A stretch of DNA of 35,862 nucleotides from Verrucomicrobiota bacterium (GTDB taxonomy: Bacteria > Verrucomicrobiota > Lentisphaeria > JABSQK01 > JAJFLO01), in assembly GCA_021772635.1 (NCBI GenBank), contig JAJFLP010000054.1, positions 1 through 35,862 on the forward strand, written 5' to 3'. Within the stretch, counting starts at the first letter, position 1. Each line of letters begins with the position of its first letter. The notes under the pieces are model-generated. The model was given only the letters and a program-made list of their open reading frames with translations, was not told the origin of the DNA and made no database searches. A program made the translations under genes and the position numbers. Shown in pieces: positions 7,921-16,416 of the stretch.

Positions 7921-9017
7921 TGACCGAATCTGAAAACAAAAACGATTTAAAACCGCCTATAACGGAGGTCGGTTGGCTTGGCTGGATTCGAAAGAATCTT
8001 TTCGGCGACTGGTTTAGTGGGCTACTCACGTTCGCATGTCTATATCTGATCTGGAAAATTGGCTTTCCAGCCCTTCAATGGGCAGTTCTCGATAGCCATT
8101 GGAGCGGGACGGCAGATGATTGTCGCGGGGCCTCGGGGGCCTGCTGGTCGTTCGTCCGACACAACTACCGGTTTATTCTTTTCGGGTTCTATCCGTACGA
8201 AGAGCAGTGGCGCCCAGCATTGTGTATTGCTATTTTCGTGGGAATGTTATTCATCAGCAAGAACCCGATTCGCTGGAGTAGGAAACTACTCTACGGTTGG
8301 CTTGTCGTATTTGTTGTGATCGCGGTTGTGATGCGCGGCGGGCTCGCGGGCCTTTCACGCATTGACAATAATGTTTGGGGTGGATTAACTTTGACGCTAT
8401 TACTGGCTGTCGTCGGAATTACATTGGCGTACCCGCTTGGTATTCTGCTGGCGCTTGGCAGACAATCTCGAATGCCTGCGATAAAGATGTTATGTGTCGC
8501 GTACATCGAGTTAATCCGCGGAGTCCCGCTGATCAGTTTACTTTTTATGGCCTCGGTAATGCTCCCGTTATTTCTTCCGGAGGGTCTCGTTCCGGATAAA
8601 CTTCTTCGGGCGCAAATAGCGATCGTACTATTCGCTGCTGCGTATATCGCGGAAGTGGTTCGTGGCGGCCTTCAAGCAATTCCCCGGGGTCAGTATGACG
8701 CGGCTCAGGCTATCGGGTTAAGCGATGTCCATAGGACACGACTCATTATACTCCCGCAGGCATTGAAAATAGTAATTCCTCCGACCGTGAGTATTTTTAT
8801 CTCAACTCTCAAGGATACGTCGCTGGTGGTTATTATAGCGTTATTCGACCTACTCCATACAGCCAAGGCAACATTGTCCAATCCTGACTGGCTTGGATTC
8901 AGTACTGAGGCGTACGTATTCGTCGCGTTGATATATTTTCTTTTCTGTTTCTCAATGGCGCGATATAGTGTAAGACTGGAATCGATATTGTCGCCCGAGA
9001 AATCCGGTAGCGTTTAG
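7920..9017 (+). CDS. aapM: general L-amino acid ABC transporter permease (AapM-type)
   Basis: Second permease subunit of the amino-acid transporter. It is 365 residues long, with an N-terminal amphipathic/TM part (LFGDWFSGLLTFACLYLIW) and a core starting GGLTLTLLLAVVGITLAYPLG. The coupling loop is QYDAAQAIGLSDVHRTRLIIL, with the helix PQALKIVIPPTVSIFISTLK after it and LVVIIALFDLL beyond. Length and layout match AapM/BztC. The ATG at 7920 overlaps the final unit of the heptamer repeat, so there is no recognisable Shine-Dalgarno; translation may depend on coupling or on a leader structure. The stop codon TAG (9015-9017) lies within the terminal inverted repeat of the following MITE-like element, so the insertion abuts or supplied the 3' end. 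Confidence 0.94.
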   Translation: MTESENKNDLKPPITEVGWLGWIRKNLFGDWFSGLLTFACLYLIWKIGFPALQWAVLDSHWSGTADDCRGASGACWSFVRHNYRFILFGFYPYEEQWRPALCIAIFVGMLFISKNPIRWSRKLLYGWLVVFVVIAVVMRGGLAGLSRIDNNVWGGLTLTLLLAVVGITLAYPLGILLALGRQSRMPAIKMLCVAYIELIRGVPLISLLFMASVMLPLFLPEGLVPDKLLRAQIAIVLFAAAYIAEVVRGGLQAIPRGQYDAAQAIGLSDVHRTRLIILPQALKIVIPPTVSIFISTLKDTSLVVIIALFDLLHTAKATLSNPDWLGFSTEAYVFVALIYFLFCFSMARYSVRLESILSPEKSGSV

Positions 9018-9250
9018 TTCTTGTCCTGAAATAGCCGATTCGCGTTGATCTGGGAGTCAATAGTAGCTCGGCCCCCGCGGTCGCGGGGCCAAGCCTCGCT
9101 AGGGCGCAGGCTGGCAGCTGAGTAAAAAAACACCCACGCAGTCAGGAGCCGAGCTCCGCAGGCGGGGCGAGACGGGCTGTCCGCGGGACAGAATGAACGC
9201 TGTGAATGACAATGACCGCGTTACTTTGCTATTTCAGGACAAGAACTAAA
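9013..9250. mobile_element. MITE-like element, copy 2 (inverted relative to copy 1)
   Basis: Perfect 23-bp terminal inverted repeats: TTTAGTTCTTGTCCTGAAAT at the left, continuing AGC, mirrored at 9228-9250. The interior contains the same dyads as copy 1 (GGCCCCCGCGGTCGCGGGGCC, AGCCTCGCTAGGGCGCAGG) on the opposite strand, plus about 60 extra bases with stems such as CTGTCCGCGGGACAG. No transposase is encoded. It overlaps the aapM stop codon. Confidence 0.8.
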
Positions 9251-9473
9251 TCGCCGAAAGAGGCTGCCGTAGGTCGCTTCTGGACAGCAAAACGACGGCT
9301 GCTCAGAACATCACTCGAAATCACTCGCGTGATCAATATTTATACCAACAATCATCAGGTTTTCGAAATATCGTTCGATTTCTCTCGGGTGGTTAGTTGA
9401 AAGATGTCCAAAATTGTACTGCTTGCAGTATAGATCGTTCAAAAATTCTACTGCTTGTGGGCTCCCGCGGATT
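9018..9473. other. repeat-filled gap between aapM and aapP
   Basis: Of these 456 bp, the first half is the second MITE-like element and 9341-9460 is the dispersed element plus a partial extra end. About 90 bp between them (9251-9340) show no feature. No gene is supported here. Confidence 0.7.
9341..9432 (-). repeat. dispersed ~93-bp element, copy upstream of aapP
   Basis: It starts TATACCAACAATCATCAGG, contains TTTCGAAATATCGTTCG, and ends CAAAATTGTACTGCTTGCAG then TATA. A second, partial end (TTCAAAAATTCTACTGCTTG, about 9439-9458) follows at once, so one end is duplicated just before the aapP start. Confidence 0.75.
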
Positions 9474-10220
9474 ATGACAGAGAAAAATGAAATCATCAGG
9501 TTTGAAGGCGTGCATAAGTGGTTCGGTGAGTTTCACGTTCTGCGCGATATAAACCTTTCGGTCTATGAAGGCGAAAGAATCGTTATATGCGGCCCGTCCG
9601 GTTCCGGTAAATCGACGTTGATTCGATGTATCAATCGCCTGGAAGAACATCAGCGGGGAAGTATCGTCGTTGATGGGATAGAGCTGAATCACACGATCAA
9701 GAATATCGAGAAAATCCGTGCGGAAGTCGGCATGGTATTTCAGCAATTTAATTTATTCCCGCACCTCACTATCCTGGAAAACCTTACCGTCGGCCCGATC
9801 TGGGTGCGAAAAACACCCAGAAAAGAAGCGGAAGCTACCGCACGTGATTACCTGGAACGCGTTCGAATCGCTCATCAGGCAACGAAATACCCTGGTCAAC
9901 TTTCGGGCGGCCAACAGCAGCGCGCCGCGATCGCCCGCAGCTTATGCATGAAACCGAAAGTCATGTTATTCGACGAACCAACCTCTTCATTGGATCCAGA
10001 AATGGTTAAGGAAGTGTTGGATGTCATGATTGATCTGGCGGAAGACGGCATGACAATGCTTGTTGTAACCCACGAAATGGGGTTCGCGAAACGAGTCGGC
10101 GACCGGGTGATCTTCATGGATGAAGGAGTAATCGTCGAAGAAAATAAGCCGGCTCTATTTTTCGAGCATCCGTCGAAGCCACGTACACAAGAGTTTCTAC
10201 GACAAATTCTAGAACATTAA
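9474..10220 (+). CDS. aapP: general L-amino acid ABC transporter ATP-binding protein (AapP-type)
   Basis: Cytoplasmic ATPase that powers the amino-acid transporter. From the ATG at 9474 it is 248 residues, the standard size. Walker A is GPSGSGKST (40-48), the Q-loop follows [15 protein letters not shown] (Gln90), the signature is LSGGQQQR (143-150), Walker B is [14 protein letters not shown] (163-176) and the switch histidine is in VVTHEMGFA. All motifs are intact. The frame runs 20 codons further upstream, into the flanking repeat copy; that extension has no family counterpart, so the internal ATG is preferred. It completes the J-Q-M-P order of the aap/bzt operon. The 456-bp gap upstream suggests a separate promoter or a relaxed operon. 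Confidence 0.95.
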   Translation: MTEKNEIIRFEGVHKWFGEFHVLRDINLSVYEGERIVICGPSGSGKSTLIRCINRLEEHQRGSIVVDGIELNHTIKNIEKIRAEVGMVFQQFNLFPHLTILENLTVGPIWVRKTPRKEAEATARDYLERVRIAHQATKYPGQLSGGQQQRAAIARSLCMKPKVMLFDEPTSSLDPEMVKEVLDVMIDLAEDGMTMLVVTHEMGFAKRVGDRVIFMDEGVIVEENKPALFFEHPSKPRTQEFLRQILEH

Positions 10221-10287
10221 GCACCTCAATAAAAGGACAAAAACTAACACCAGAGGGGTGGGTTTTAATCTGAAACTCGAAACAAAC

Positions 10288-10414
10288 TAAACTGCAAGCA
10301 GTTGAAATTTTGGATGATTTAATCTAACTGCATATAAGATTCCGAACGATATATTTTTAACCGGCATAGCCACCTGGGCGACGCCTGGTCGAAAACTCGA
10401 AGGCGTTCGGTATA
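10288..10414 (+). repeat. dispersed ~93-bp element, longer variant before the lipase gene
   Basis: Begins AAACTGCAAGCAGTTGAAAT and ends GGTCGAAAACTCGAAGGCGT then TCGGTATA. It carries the interior block TTTAACCGGCATAGCCACCTG (ending at that point shared with 5898 and 20572). It ends 16 bp before the lipase start codon. Confidence 0.7.
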
Positions 10415-10430
10415 GAACTTCGATGACACG

Positions 10431-11324
10431 ATGGATTTTGACTACAGTTGGAACGCATTAACTGAACCCGGTGAGAGTACATGCTTTTTCGATATAGATA
10501 ATCCAATCGACTTCGATAATGAAACGGAAGAGTACCACGCCTTTAACGCATGGGTACTGGCGGAACTTTCGCGCCTCGTCTACAAGGAAAATCTGGCTGC
10601 ATCCAGTTCCAGCAGTCTCCCGAGTCCGCGGACACGCGCACACTTCGCGAAGAAAGCGAATCTCATCGAGAAATGGACCCTGACCGCGGAAGGCCTCTTC
10701 TGTGCGTACTTCGTCCCACCGCCTGACTCCGGCACAAAATACGGAATTCTGGCGTTCCGTGGTACTCACGAGATCCGAAATTGGGTTTCCAATCTAAATG
10801 CGATACCCGCTCCGTGGCCGACCGGCGGGGTCGTACATAACGGATACCGGAAAGCGCTTGGACGAATCTGGATCGAAATAGAGCAAGCGCTGTCGCAAAT
10901 TCGCTATCCACTTTTCTATACCGGTCATAGCTTCGGCGGGGCCCTCGCGGTTCTCGCTGCATCCCGTCGCCCGCCGCACGCGGTTTATACCTTCGGATCA
11001 CCGCGCGTGGGAAACACCGAGTTTTCCGATTCGTTAGGGCGAACGCGAATATATCGAGTCGTGAACTGTAGAGATATCGTCCCGAAACTACCGCCGGCTG
11101 GCGGACCTTTAGACTTCTGTCATGCTGGTGAACAACACCTCCTAACGCCAATTAGACAGAGTAGGAATACTAAAGGTTTGATCGATAGCACGGACGATCG
11201 AAACACGACTAAAATAGCGAAATACCTTACTATGCAAGTGCCGCCTCCCCCAATGGCTAATCATGCGCCGGTCAACTATGTCGCCCATCTTGAACGACAA
11301 TTTTTGGGTTGCGAGGGTGTATGA
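10431..11324 (+). CDS. class 3 lipase-type alpha/beta hydrolase
   Basis: A 297-residue protein of the fungal-type (class 3) lipase family, predicted to hydrolyse acyl esters. Visible features: ILAFRGTHEIRNWVSNL (oxyanion/beta-strand region), the nucleophile elbow YTGHSFGGALA with Ser167, YTFGSPRVGN, and Asp215 in CRDIVPKLPP. The last catalytic residue is probably His278 in NHAPVNY. The triad is therefore complete and in order. No signal peptide is visible, so it would act in the cytoplasm or leave by an unrecognised route. An ATG at 10431 follows closely after a repeat copy; no Shine-Dalgarno is seen. It may be transcribed with the upstream transporter or alone. Substrate unknown. Confidence 0.9.
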   Translation: MDFDYSWNALTEPGESTCFFDIDNPIDFDNETEEYHAFNAWVLAELSRLVYKENLAASSSSSLPSPRTRAHFAKKANLIEKWTLTAEGLFCAYFVPPPDSGTKYGILAFRGTHEIRNWVSNLNAIPAPWPTGGVVHNGYRKALGRIWIEIEQALSQIRYPLFYTGHSFGGALAVLAASRRPPHAVYTFGSPRVGNTEFSDSLGRTRIYRVVNCRDIVPKLPPAGGPLDFCHAGEQHLLTPIRQSRNTKGLIDSTDDRNTTKIAKYLTMQVPPPPMANHAPVNYVAHLERQFLGCEGV

Positions 11325-11547
11325 GGAGCGATCAGCGAGTAAACTATGGTAACTTCAGACATTCTGGCGCATTCAGGTACAACTAGAAGGAAACAACTTG
11401 TACACGATTAACGCAGTGAACCTATAGCAATTGGTTAAGTTTTCGATAGACTTTAATTTAACCGACCAGATACTCGGTCAAAATATTACGTGGAATATGA
11501 CGATAGACGAAAATCGTTACCACTAACTGGACTAACCGGAGAAAGAT

Positions 11548-11826
11548 ATGGCTTCTTATTTGATGTTGGGAAAATACTCACCGGATGCGCTGGACGGAAT
11601 CAGTGCAGTGCGTACTAAAAAGGCGATCAACCATATAACAAGTAACGGCGGAATACTGAAATCGATGTACGTGTTACTTGGGGATTACGATCTCGTTCTA
11701 ATCGTTGATTTCCCCGGAGTAAAAGAGGCAATGCAAACCTCTCTGGCGTTGACCCGCTTGACAGGCATTTCCTTCGCAACGTCAGAAGCACTCACCGTGG
11801 ATGACTTTGATAAACTAGTACTTTAG
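11548..11826 (+). CDS. GYD domain protein
   Basis: A 92-residue protein matching the GYD family, named for its conserved Gly-Tyr-Asp: here MYVLLGDYDLVLIVDFP, with the Gly in the LGDYD context. The N-terminal MASYLMLGKYSPDAL and the internal SNGGILKSMYV fit the compact alpha/beta ferredoxin-like fold. The biochemical role of the family is not established. It has one of the clearest ribosome binding sites in the window (GGAG, 11538-11541, before ATG 11548). It stands alone, with about 220 bp upstream and 456 bp downstream. Cytoplasmic. Confidence 0.85.
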   Translation: MASYLMLGKYSPDALDGISAVRTKKAINHITSNGGILKSMYVLLGDYDLVLIVDFPGVKEAMQTSLALTRLTGISFATSEALTVDDFDKLVL

Positions 11827-12282
11827 CCTGATTAATTCATGGAATTTGTCGCGAGAGCGCTTAACTCGCTCATAATAAATCAATTAGAGAAAACTTGACG
11901 GCGAAAGTGAATATTCATTCACTGAGATGTAAAGTTGAGCTAATCGGCTTATTTGAGCAGAGATCAGGGCTTGTAGCAGAATGCTGATGAATTGTTCAGG
12001 TTAGAGGAGAGCGTTCATTCAAGACGGCAATCAGCATAGGTCCCTGTCTCCTTAATTTAAGGTATACCGCAAACGGTACAATCTTCGGACGACTTCAAAA
12101 TGATCGCGTAAGACACTCCGAACGATAATTCGAAAACTCACCAATTACTTGGTATATATTACAGTTTTTCCGTAACCTCAGGTATAGTCCCGATATATGC
12201 GGTAAATTTACCGGACGCGCAGAAAGAATTACCCAAGAGGTCCCGAACTATGGCGGTAAAAAAAACTCTAAATGACTAATAG
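11827..12282. other. 456-bp gap with one dispersed repeat, no gene
   Basis: Just past the GYD gene there is a small dyad, GCGAG/CTCGC (11851-11869), which might help end transcription. The dispersed element lies at 12063-12156. The rest has only short frames, including one of nine codons at 12250 (ATG to TAA) just before mlaA. A promoter for the mlaA operon is expected here, but none can be named with confidence. Confidence 0.5.
12063..12156 (+). repeat. dispersed ~93-bp element, compact copy upstream of mlaA
   Basis: A 94-bp copy bounded by TATA at both ends: TATACCGCAAACGGTACAAT at the start, GGACGACTTCAAAATGATCG in the middle, and CCGAACGATAATTCGAAAAC then CTTGGTATA at the end. It is one of the five compact copies that define the element. 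Confidence 0.75.
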
Positions 12283-13065
12283 ATGCCTGATCGAAGTATA
12301 GTCCGATATTACTTAGCGAGTTGTCTCGTAGTTTTCGTATTCAGTTCAGCGGAAGCGTTTGCCGATCTTGATGTGAATCGAATTCTGCACAGTACAGACG
12401 CGATGAACGACGATTACGATGACTTCGGCCTTGAAGATGAGTTCGTAGAATCCGACGTTAATACGACGTTTGATCCCGCGGGTGGATATAATCGTGTCAT
12501 GTTACAGGTAAACGACAAACTCTATTTCTGGATACTGAAGCCGGTAGCGAAAGGCTATGGGACGATAGTTCCAGAACCGGGACGACGAGCGGTAAGTCAT
12601 TTCTTTCGGAATTCGGTATTCCCGATTCGACTGGTGAACAATATTCTTCAACTAAAGTTCAAAGGCGCTGGTACCGAGTGTTTACGATTCGCCGTTAACA
12701 CGTCATTCGGGGTCTTGGGATTCGGAGATCCCGCGACCAGTAAATTTAATTTAAAGGAATACAATGAAGATTTTGGCCAGACATTTGGCCATTACGGAAT
12801 CGGCGCGGGGTTCCATCTGGTTCTGCCCGTATTGGGGCCTTCGAATCTGCGCGACTTGGCGGGCTTAGTACCCGATTCCTTTCTCACGTGGCATAACTAT
12901 GTCCACAGCAGCGCCGCACGGCTGTCCATAGCTGGATTTCGGACGACCAATCACACATCGCTTCACATCGGGGAGTACGAGAACTTTAAGGAAAACGCGT
13001 TCGATTTCTATATCTTATTTCGAGACTCGTACGAGCAGAATCGGAAAATGAAGATCAGTGAGTGA
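12283..13065 (+). CDS. mlaA: MlaA/VacJ-family outer-membrane phospholipid-removal protein
   Basis: A 260-residue MlaA homologue; the family sits in the outer membrane and removes phospholipids from the outer leaflet, handing them to MlaC. Family signatures are GGYNRVMLQVNDKLYFWI, NNILQLKFKGAGTECLRF, FNLKEYNEDFGQTFGHYGIG and VLGPSNLRDLAG. An export signal is present (hydrophobic 11-25, likely cleavage after AFA, residue 27). A Cys14 in LASC resembles a lipobox but the hydrophobic core follows it, so lipidation is doubtful. Residues 43-57 are acidic (DDYDDFGLEDEF), an unusual insertion before the domain. It overlaps nothing and is 3 bp from mlaC: clearly one operon. No Shine-Dalgarno is visible before ATG 12283. 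Confidence 0.92.
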   Translation: MPDRSIVRYYLASCLVVFVFSSAEAFADLDVNRILHSTDAMNDDYDDFGLEDEFVESDVNTTFDPAGGYNRVMLQVNDKLYFWILKPVAKGYGTIVPEPGRRAVSHFFRNSVFPIRLVNNILQLKFKGAGTECLRFAVNTSFGVLGFGDPATSKFNLKEYNEDFGQTFGHYGIGAGFHLVLPVLGPSNLRDLAGLVPDSFLTWHNYVHSSAARLSIAGFRTTNHTSLHIGEYENFKENAFDFYILFRDSYEQNRKMKISE

Positions 13066-13068
13066 TTT

Positions 13069-13653
13069 ATGACAAAACTACGTGGAATTATTATCTTCGC
13101 GCTAATGTGCCAGCATTGTGCTGTCGCGAGTACGGCTGAGCAGGCAAAACAACTGGTCGAGACTAGACTTAATACTGTACTTTCTATCCTCCAAGATAAG
13201 AAAGGTCCTGACGTGATCAACCGGAAGGATATGGTAGTGGAGATTCTGGAACCGCTTTTTGATTTTTCAACAATGGCGAAATTGACCCTGGGCCGCCAAC
13301 ACTGGCCGAGCCTGAGCGATGAAAATAAGGGGAGATTCACGGAACTGTTTATCGCGCGATTAGCAGATTCCTTCTTCGATAAATTAATGCTCTACACCGA
13401 TGAGGTCATTCAGTTCGAAACACCTTCTGAAGTAGAGAAGAAGGTGCACGTCCCAACAATCTTGATCTCAAAGGACAACAAGATCGCAATGGTCTATAAA
13501 CTCTATCGATCCAAGACGGACTGGAAAATTTACGATATTGAGATCCAAGGCGTCAGTATTATCCACACCTATCGTTCGCAGTTTCACCAGATTCTGGAAA
13601 ACGGAACAGTCGATGATCTGCTAACGAAACTGAAACTGCCAAGAAGCGATTGA
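13069..13653 (+). CDS. mlaC: MlaC/Ttg2D-family periplasmic phospholipid carrier (HpnM-like)
   Basis: A 194-residue periplasmic protein of the toluene-tolerance Ttg2/MlaC family, which ferries lipids across the periplasm; the hopanoid-locus protein HpnM belongs to the same family. A signal peptide ends near AVAS (about residue 21). Conserved features: LEPLFDFSTMAKLTLGRQHW, SLSDENKGRFTELF and IQGVSIIHTYRSQFHQIL. It lies 3 bp after mlaA and 33 bp before the RND permease, so the three are very likely co-transcribed. No MlaD/E/F genes occur in the window, implying that the carrier works with the RND protein instead of the MlaFEDB ABC complex (inference). Confidence 0.92.
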   Translation: MTKLRGIIIFALMCQHCAVASTAEQAKQLVETRLNTVLSILQDKKGPDVINRKDMVVEILEPLFDFSTMAKLTLGRQHWPSLSDENKGRFTELFIARLADSFFDKLMLYTDEVIQFETPSEVEKKVHVPTILISKDNKIAMVYKLYRSKTDWKIYDIEIQGVSIIHTYRSQFHQILENGTVDDLLTKLKLPRSD

Positions 13654-13686
13654 CCGTGTCTCAATGACCTACCTCTACTGGAAAAT

Positions 13687-16200
13687 ATGATCACGCGCCG
13701 ATCTGTACTGACGTGGATTCTTGACGAAATCATCATCAGCCATCCACGGGTTGTAATCTTATCCGTCCTCGCCGTCGTTACGTTCCTCGGATTTCACGCC
13801 AGAAATTTTCAACTCGACGCCTCGGCTGAAACGCTCCTTCTCGAGAACGACAAAGATCTGAAGTATTCTCGTCTAATAAACTCCCGATACGGTCAACAGG
13901 ATTTTCTAATCCTCGCATGCAGACCCAACGGAGACTTATTGTCGGCTGACGTCAGAAACACATTGGAGCGGCTTAGAGATGATTTGGAGAAACTAGAACG
14001 CGTATCATCGGTAGTAACCATCCTCGACGTCCCCCTGCTGGAAAGTCCTAAAGTACCGATAAAAGAGCTATCAGGCAATATTCGCACGCTCGAATCTCCG
14101 ACCATTGATATACAACTCGTGAGAAAAGAGTTCACAGCCAGCTCACTCTATCAGAATCTACTTGTGAGCCCTGATTTAAGAACAACGGCGCTCCTGATTA
14201 ATCTAAGTCGCGACGAAACCTACCAGCGCCTACTGGAGCGCCGCGATCAATTGCGAGAAAAGGAACGGGCCGGGCCCCATTCTTCGCAGGAAAAGCTGGA
14301 GCTGCAACGGGCGACTGCCGACTTCGATATACACCGGGAAAAAATGCGAGATCGCCGCCATGCAGATATCGTCTCGATCCGGCAAATCATGGACAATTAT
14401 CGCGGCGACGCTGATCTTTTCCTCGGCGGGGTTGGCATGATCGCTGATGATATGATCAGCTTTATTAAGGACGATCTGAGAATTTTCAGTATCGGGGTTC
14501 TGTTGTTTCTGATCATTACACTCGGCATTATCTTTCGCACCGTCCGATGGGTGTTCGTTCCTCTGCTATGCTGTACGCTTTCTGCAGTCTCGATGATTGG
14601 ACTTCTCGGGTTATTCGGCTGGGAGGTCACCGTGGTTTCATCCAACTTCATTTCCCTTCAGCTTATCCTGACGTTGGCGATATCAATCCATCTCGTCGTG
14701 CGCTACAGAGAACTGCAACGGAAGGACCCTGATCGCGAATGTCGAGACCTGGTGCGCGACACGATTTCATCGATGGCACGCCCGTGTTTGTACGCAGGTT
14801 TAACGACCATCGCGGGGTTCGGGTCGTTATTGCTCTGCGATATTCTGCCGATAATTACGTTCGGCTGGATGATGGTTGCCGGCGTGGTCGTTTCTTTGAC
14901 GATCACATTCGTTATTTTCCCAGCCATGATCGTGTTATTCGGCAAGTCGGCACCCGTTCCCCAGCGGGACGACTCGCCGTTTTCCATAACCGGATATCTA
15001 GCGCGGCTAACGGAGACGCGCGGGACAATAATACTGCTTGTGAGTATAATCGTAACAATTCTCAGCGGTATCGGAATTTCCAGATTAGTTGTCGAGAATC
15101 GTTTTATTGATTACTTCAAAAAGACAACAGAGATTCACCGCGGGATGGAGGTTATCGACCAAACACTTGGCGGCACGACACCCCTTGACGTTGTTATCGA
15201 TTTCGAAAAGCCCGTTGCCGCGGGTGAAGATATCGCTAAAAAACCGGCCGAGGCCTCGGAATACGATGAGTTCGACGAGTTTGAGGAGTTCGAGGAATCT
15301 GAGAACGAGGAAAAATACTGGCTCACATCCGACAAGGTTGACCGGATTATGGCGGTGCATGACTACCTTGACGCTCTTCCGGAGACTGGCAAAATTTTAT
15401 CACTCGGAACGCTGATGAAGACAATGGAAAGATTAAACGACAATACACCGCTTGATAACTTTACGCTTGCGATACTGTACAATGCGATACCGGATAACTA
15501 TAAGAGCCTGTTAATCACCCCATATGTCTCCACAGAGCACAACCAGGCACGGTTCTTCGTGCGCGTTCGCGATTCAGAGAAGTCTTTGCAACGGGATAAG
15601 CTACTGAAGCAGATCAGGAACGAGTTGACTGCTAAATTAGGGATCAAAAAGGAAAACGTTCATCTGTCGGGTATGCTGGTGCTTTATAATAATATGTTAC
15701 AAAGCCTATTCAGCTCACAGATAAAGACTCTCGGCGCGGTGTTACTCGCGCTGATGTGCATGTTTCTGGTATTATTCAGGTCGTTAAAGATTGCCGTCAT
15801 CGCAATACTTCCGAACATCCTTTCAGTTGCAGTCGTTCTCGGCGTTATGGGTTGGTTGAAGATTCCCCTGGATATGATGACAATAACAATCGCAGCAATC
15901 AGCGTCGGGATCGCGGTCGATGACACGATTCACTATATTCATAGGTTTATACGTGAATTCGATGTCGATCGGAACTACGTCCAGACCGTGTACCGCTGCC
16001 ACCGCAGTATCGGCTACGCGATGTACTATACGTCGCTCACAATTATTGCCGGATTCTCGATTCTTTCGTTTTCGAACTTTATTCCGACCATTTACTTCGG
16101 ACTTCTTACCGGGCTTGCGATGGCGATAGCGTTGCTATCCGCGTTGACACTACTTCCCCAATTACTTGTCGTCGTTAAACCGCTTGGACCAGAGAGCTGA
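13687..16200 (+). CDS. RND/MMPL-family lipid transporter (HpnN-like)
   Basis: An 837-residue inner-membrane permease with the internal duplication of RND/MMPL proteins. There is TM1 near 18-36, a large periplasmic loop, a TM bundle at roughly 255-420 (with a GGVGMIADDMISFIKDDL approach), another TM near 443, a second periplasmic loop, and a last TM bundle at about 680-830. The motif AISVGIAVDDTIHYIHRF carries the acidic residues expected for proton coupling. It resembles HpnN and other sterol-sensing-domain lipid pumps. Residues 525-542 form a striking acidic run (EYDEFDEFEEFEESENEE) in the second periplasmic loop. As the third gene of mlaA-mlaC-RND it probably drives lipid exchange with MlaC. 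The cargo (phospholipid, hopanoid, other) cannot be read from sequence. Confidence 0.9.
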   Translation: MITRRSVLTWILDEIIISHPRVVILSVLAVVTFLGFHARNFQLDASAETLLLENDKDLKYSRLINSRYGQQDFLILACRPNGDLLSADVRNTLERLRDDLEKLERVSSVVTILDVPLLESPKVPIKELSGNIRTLESPTIDIQLVRKEFTASSLYQNLLVSPDLRTTALLINLSRDETYQRLLERRDQLREKERAGPHSSQEKLELQRATADFDIHREKMRDRRHADIVSIRQIMDNYRGDADLFLGGVGMIADDMISFIKDDLRIFSIGVLLFLIITLGIIFRTVRWVFVPLLCCTLSAVSMIGLLGLFGWEVTVVSSNFISLQLILTLAISIHLVVRYRELQRKDPDRECRDLVRDTISSMARPCLYAGLTTIAGFGSLLLCDILPIITFGWMMVAGVVVSLTITFVIFPAMIVLFGKSAPVPQRDDSPFSITGYLARLTETRGTIILLVSIIVTILSGIGISRLVVENRFIDYFKKTTEIHRGMEVIDQTLGGTTPLDVVIDFEKPVAAGEDIAKKPAEASEYDEFDEFEEFEESENEEKYWLTSDKVDRIMAVHDYLDALPETGKILSLGTLMKTMERLNDNTPLDNFTLAILYNAIPDNYKSLLITPYVSTEHNQARFFVRVRDSEKSLQRDKLLKQIRNELTAKLGIKKENVHLSGMLVLYNNMLQSLFSSQIKTLGAVLLALMCMFLVLFRSLKIAVIAILPNILSVAVVLGVMGWLKIPLDMMTITIAAISVGIAVDDTIHYIHRFIREFDVDRNYVQTVYRCHRSIGYAMYYTSLTIIAGFSILSFSNFIPTIYFGLLTGLAMAIALLSALTLLPQLLVVVKPLGPES

Positions 16201-16208
16201 TTCGATTG

Positions 16209-16302
16209 TATAGCAACAATCACGGAGTTTTCCAAAGAATCGTTCGGAGTCATATGCGCAGTGAGACGCAAGTCATTCAAAATCTCAACTGCCTGCAGTT
16301 TA
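16209..16302 (-). repeat. dispersed ~93-bp element, copy between the RND gene and the receptor gene
   Basis: A 94-bp copy in reverse: TATAGCAACAATCACGGAGT at one end, AATCGTTCGGAGTCATATGC in the middle, and TCAACTGCCTGCAGTTTA at the other end. It lies 8 bp after the RND stop codon and may act as a transcript-end structure. Confidence 0.7.
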
Positions 16303-16416
16303 GTTACCGTAACTGATTCAACCGATTCGTTTGCCTTTCTCGTTCGAGCGATTATTTTACCGACGTGCAATTTGTTTCTCAGACAAGCAAATCGCCAGCC
16401 ATGAGGGGGGAATACT

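Noticed and set aside
12283..12324. MlaA lipobox at Cys14 (LASC)
   Set aside because: The hydrophobic core of the signal follows the cysteine instead of preceding it, so signal-peptidase-I cleavage after residue 27 fits better.
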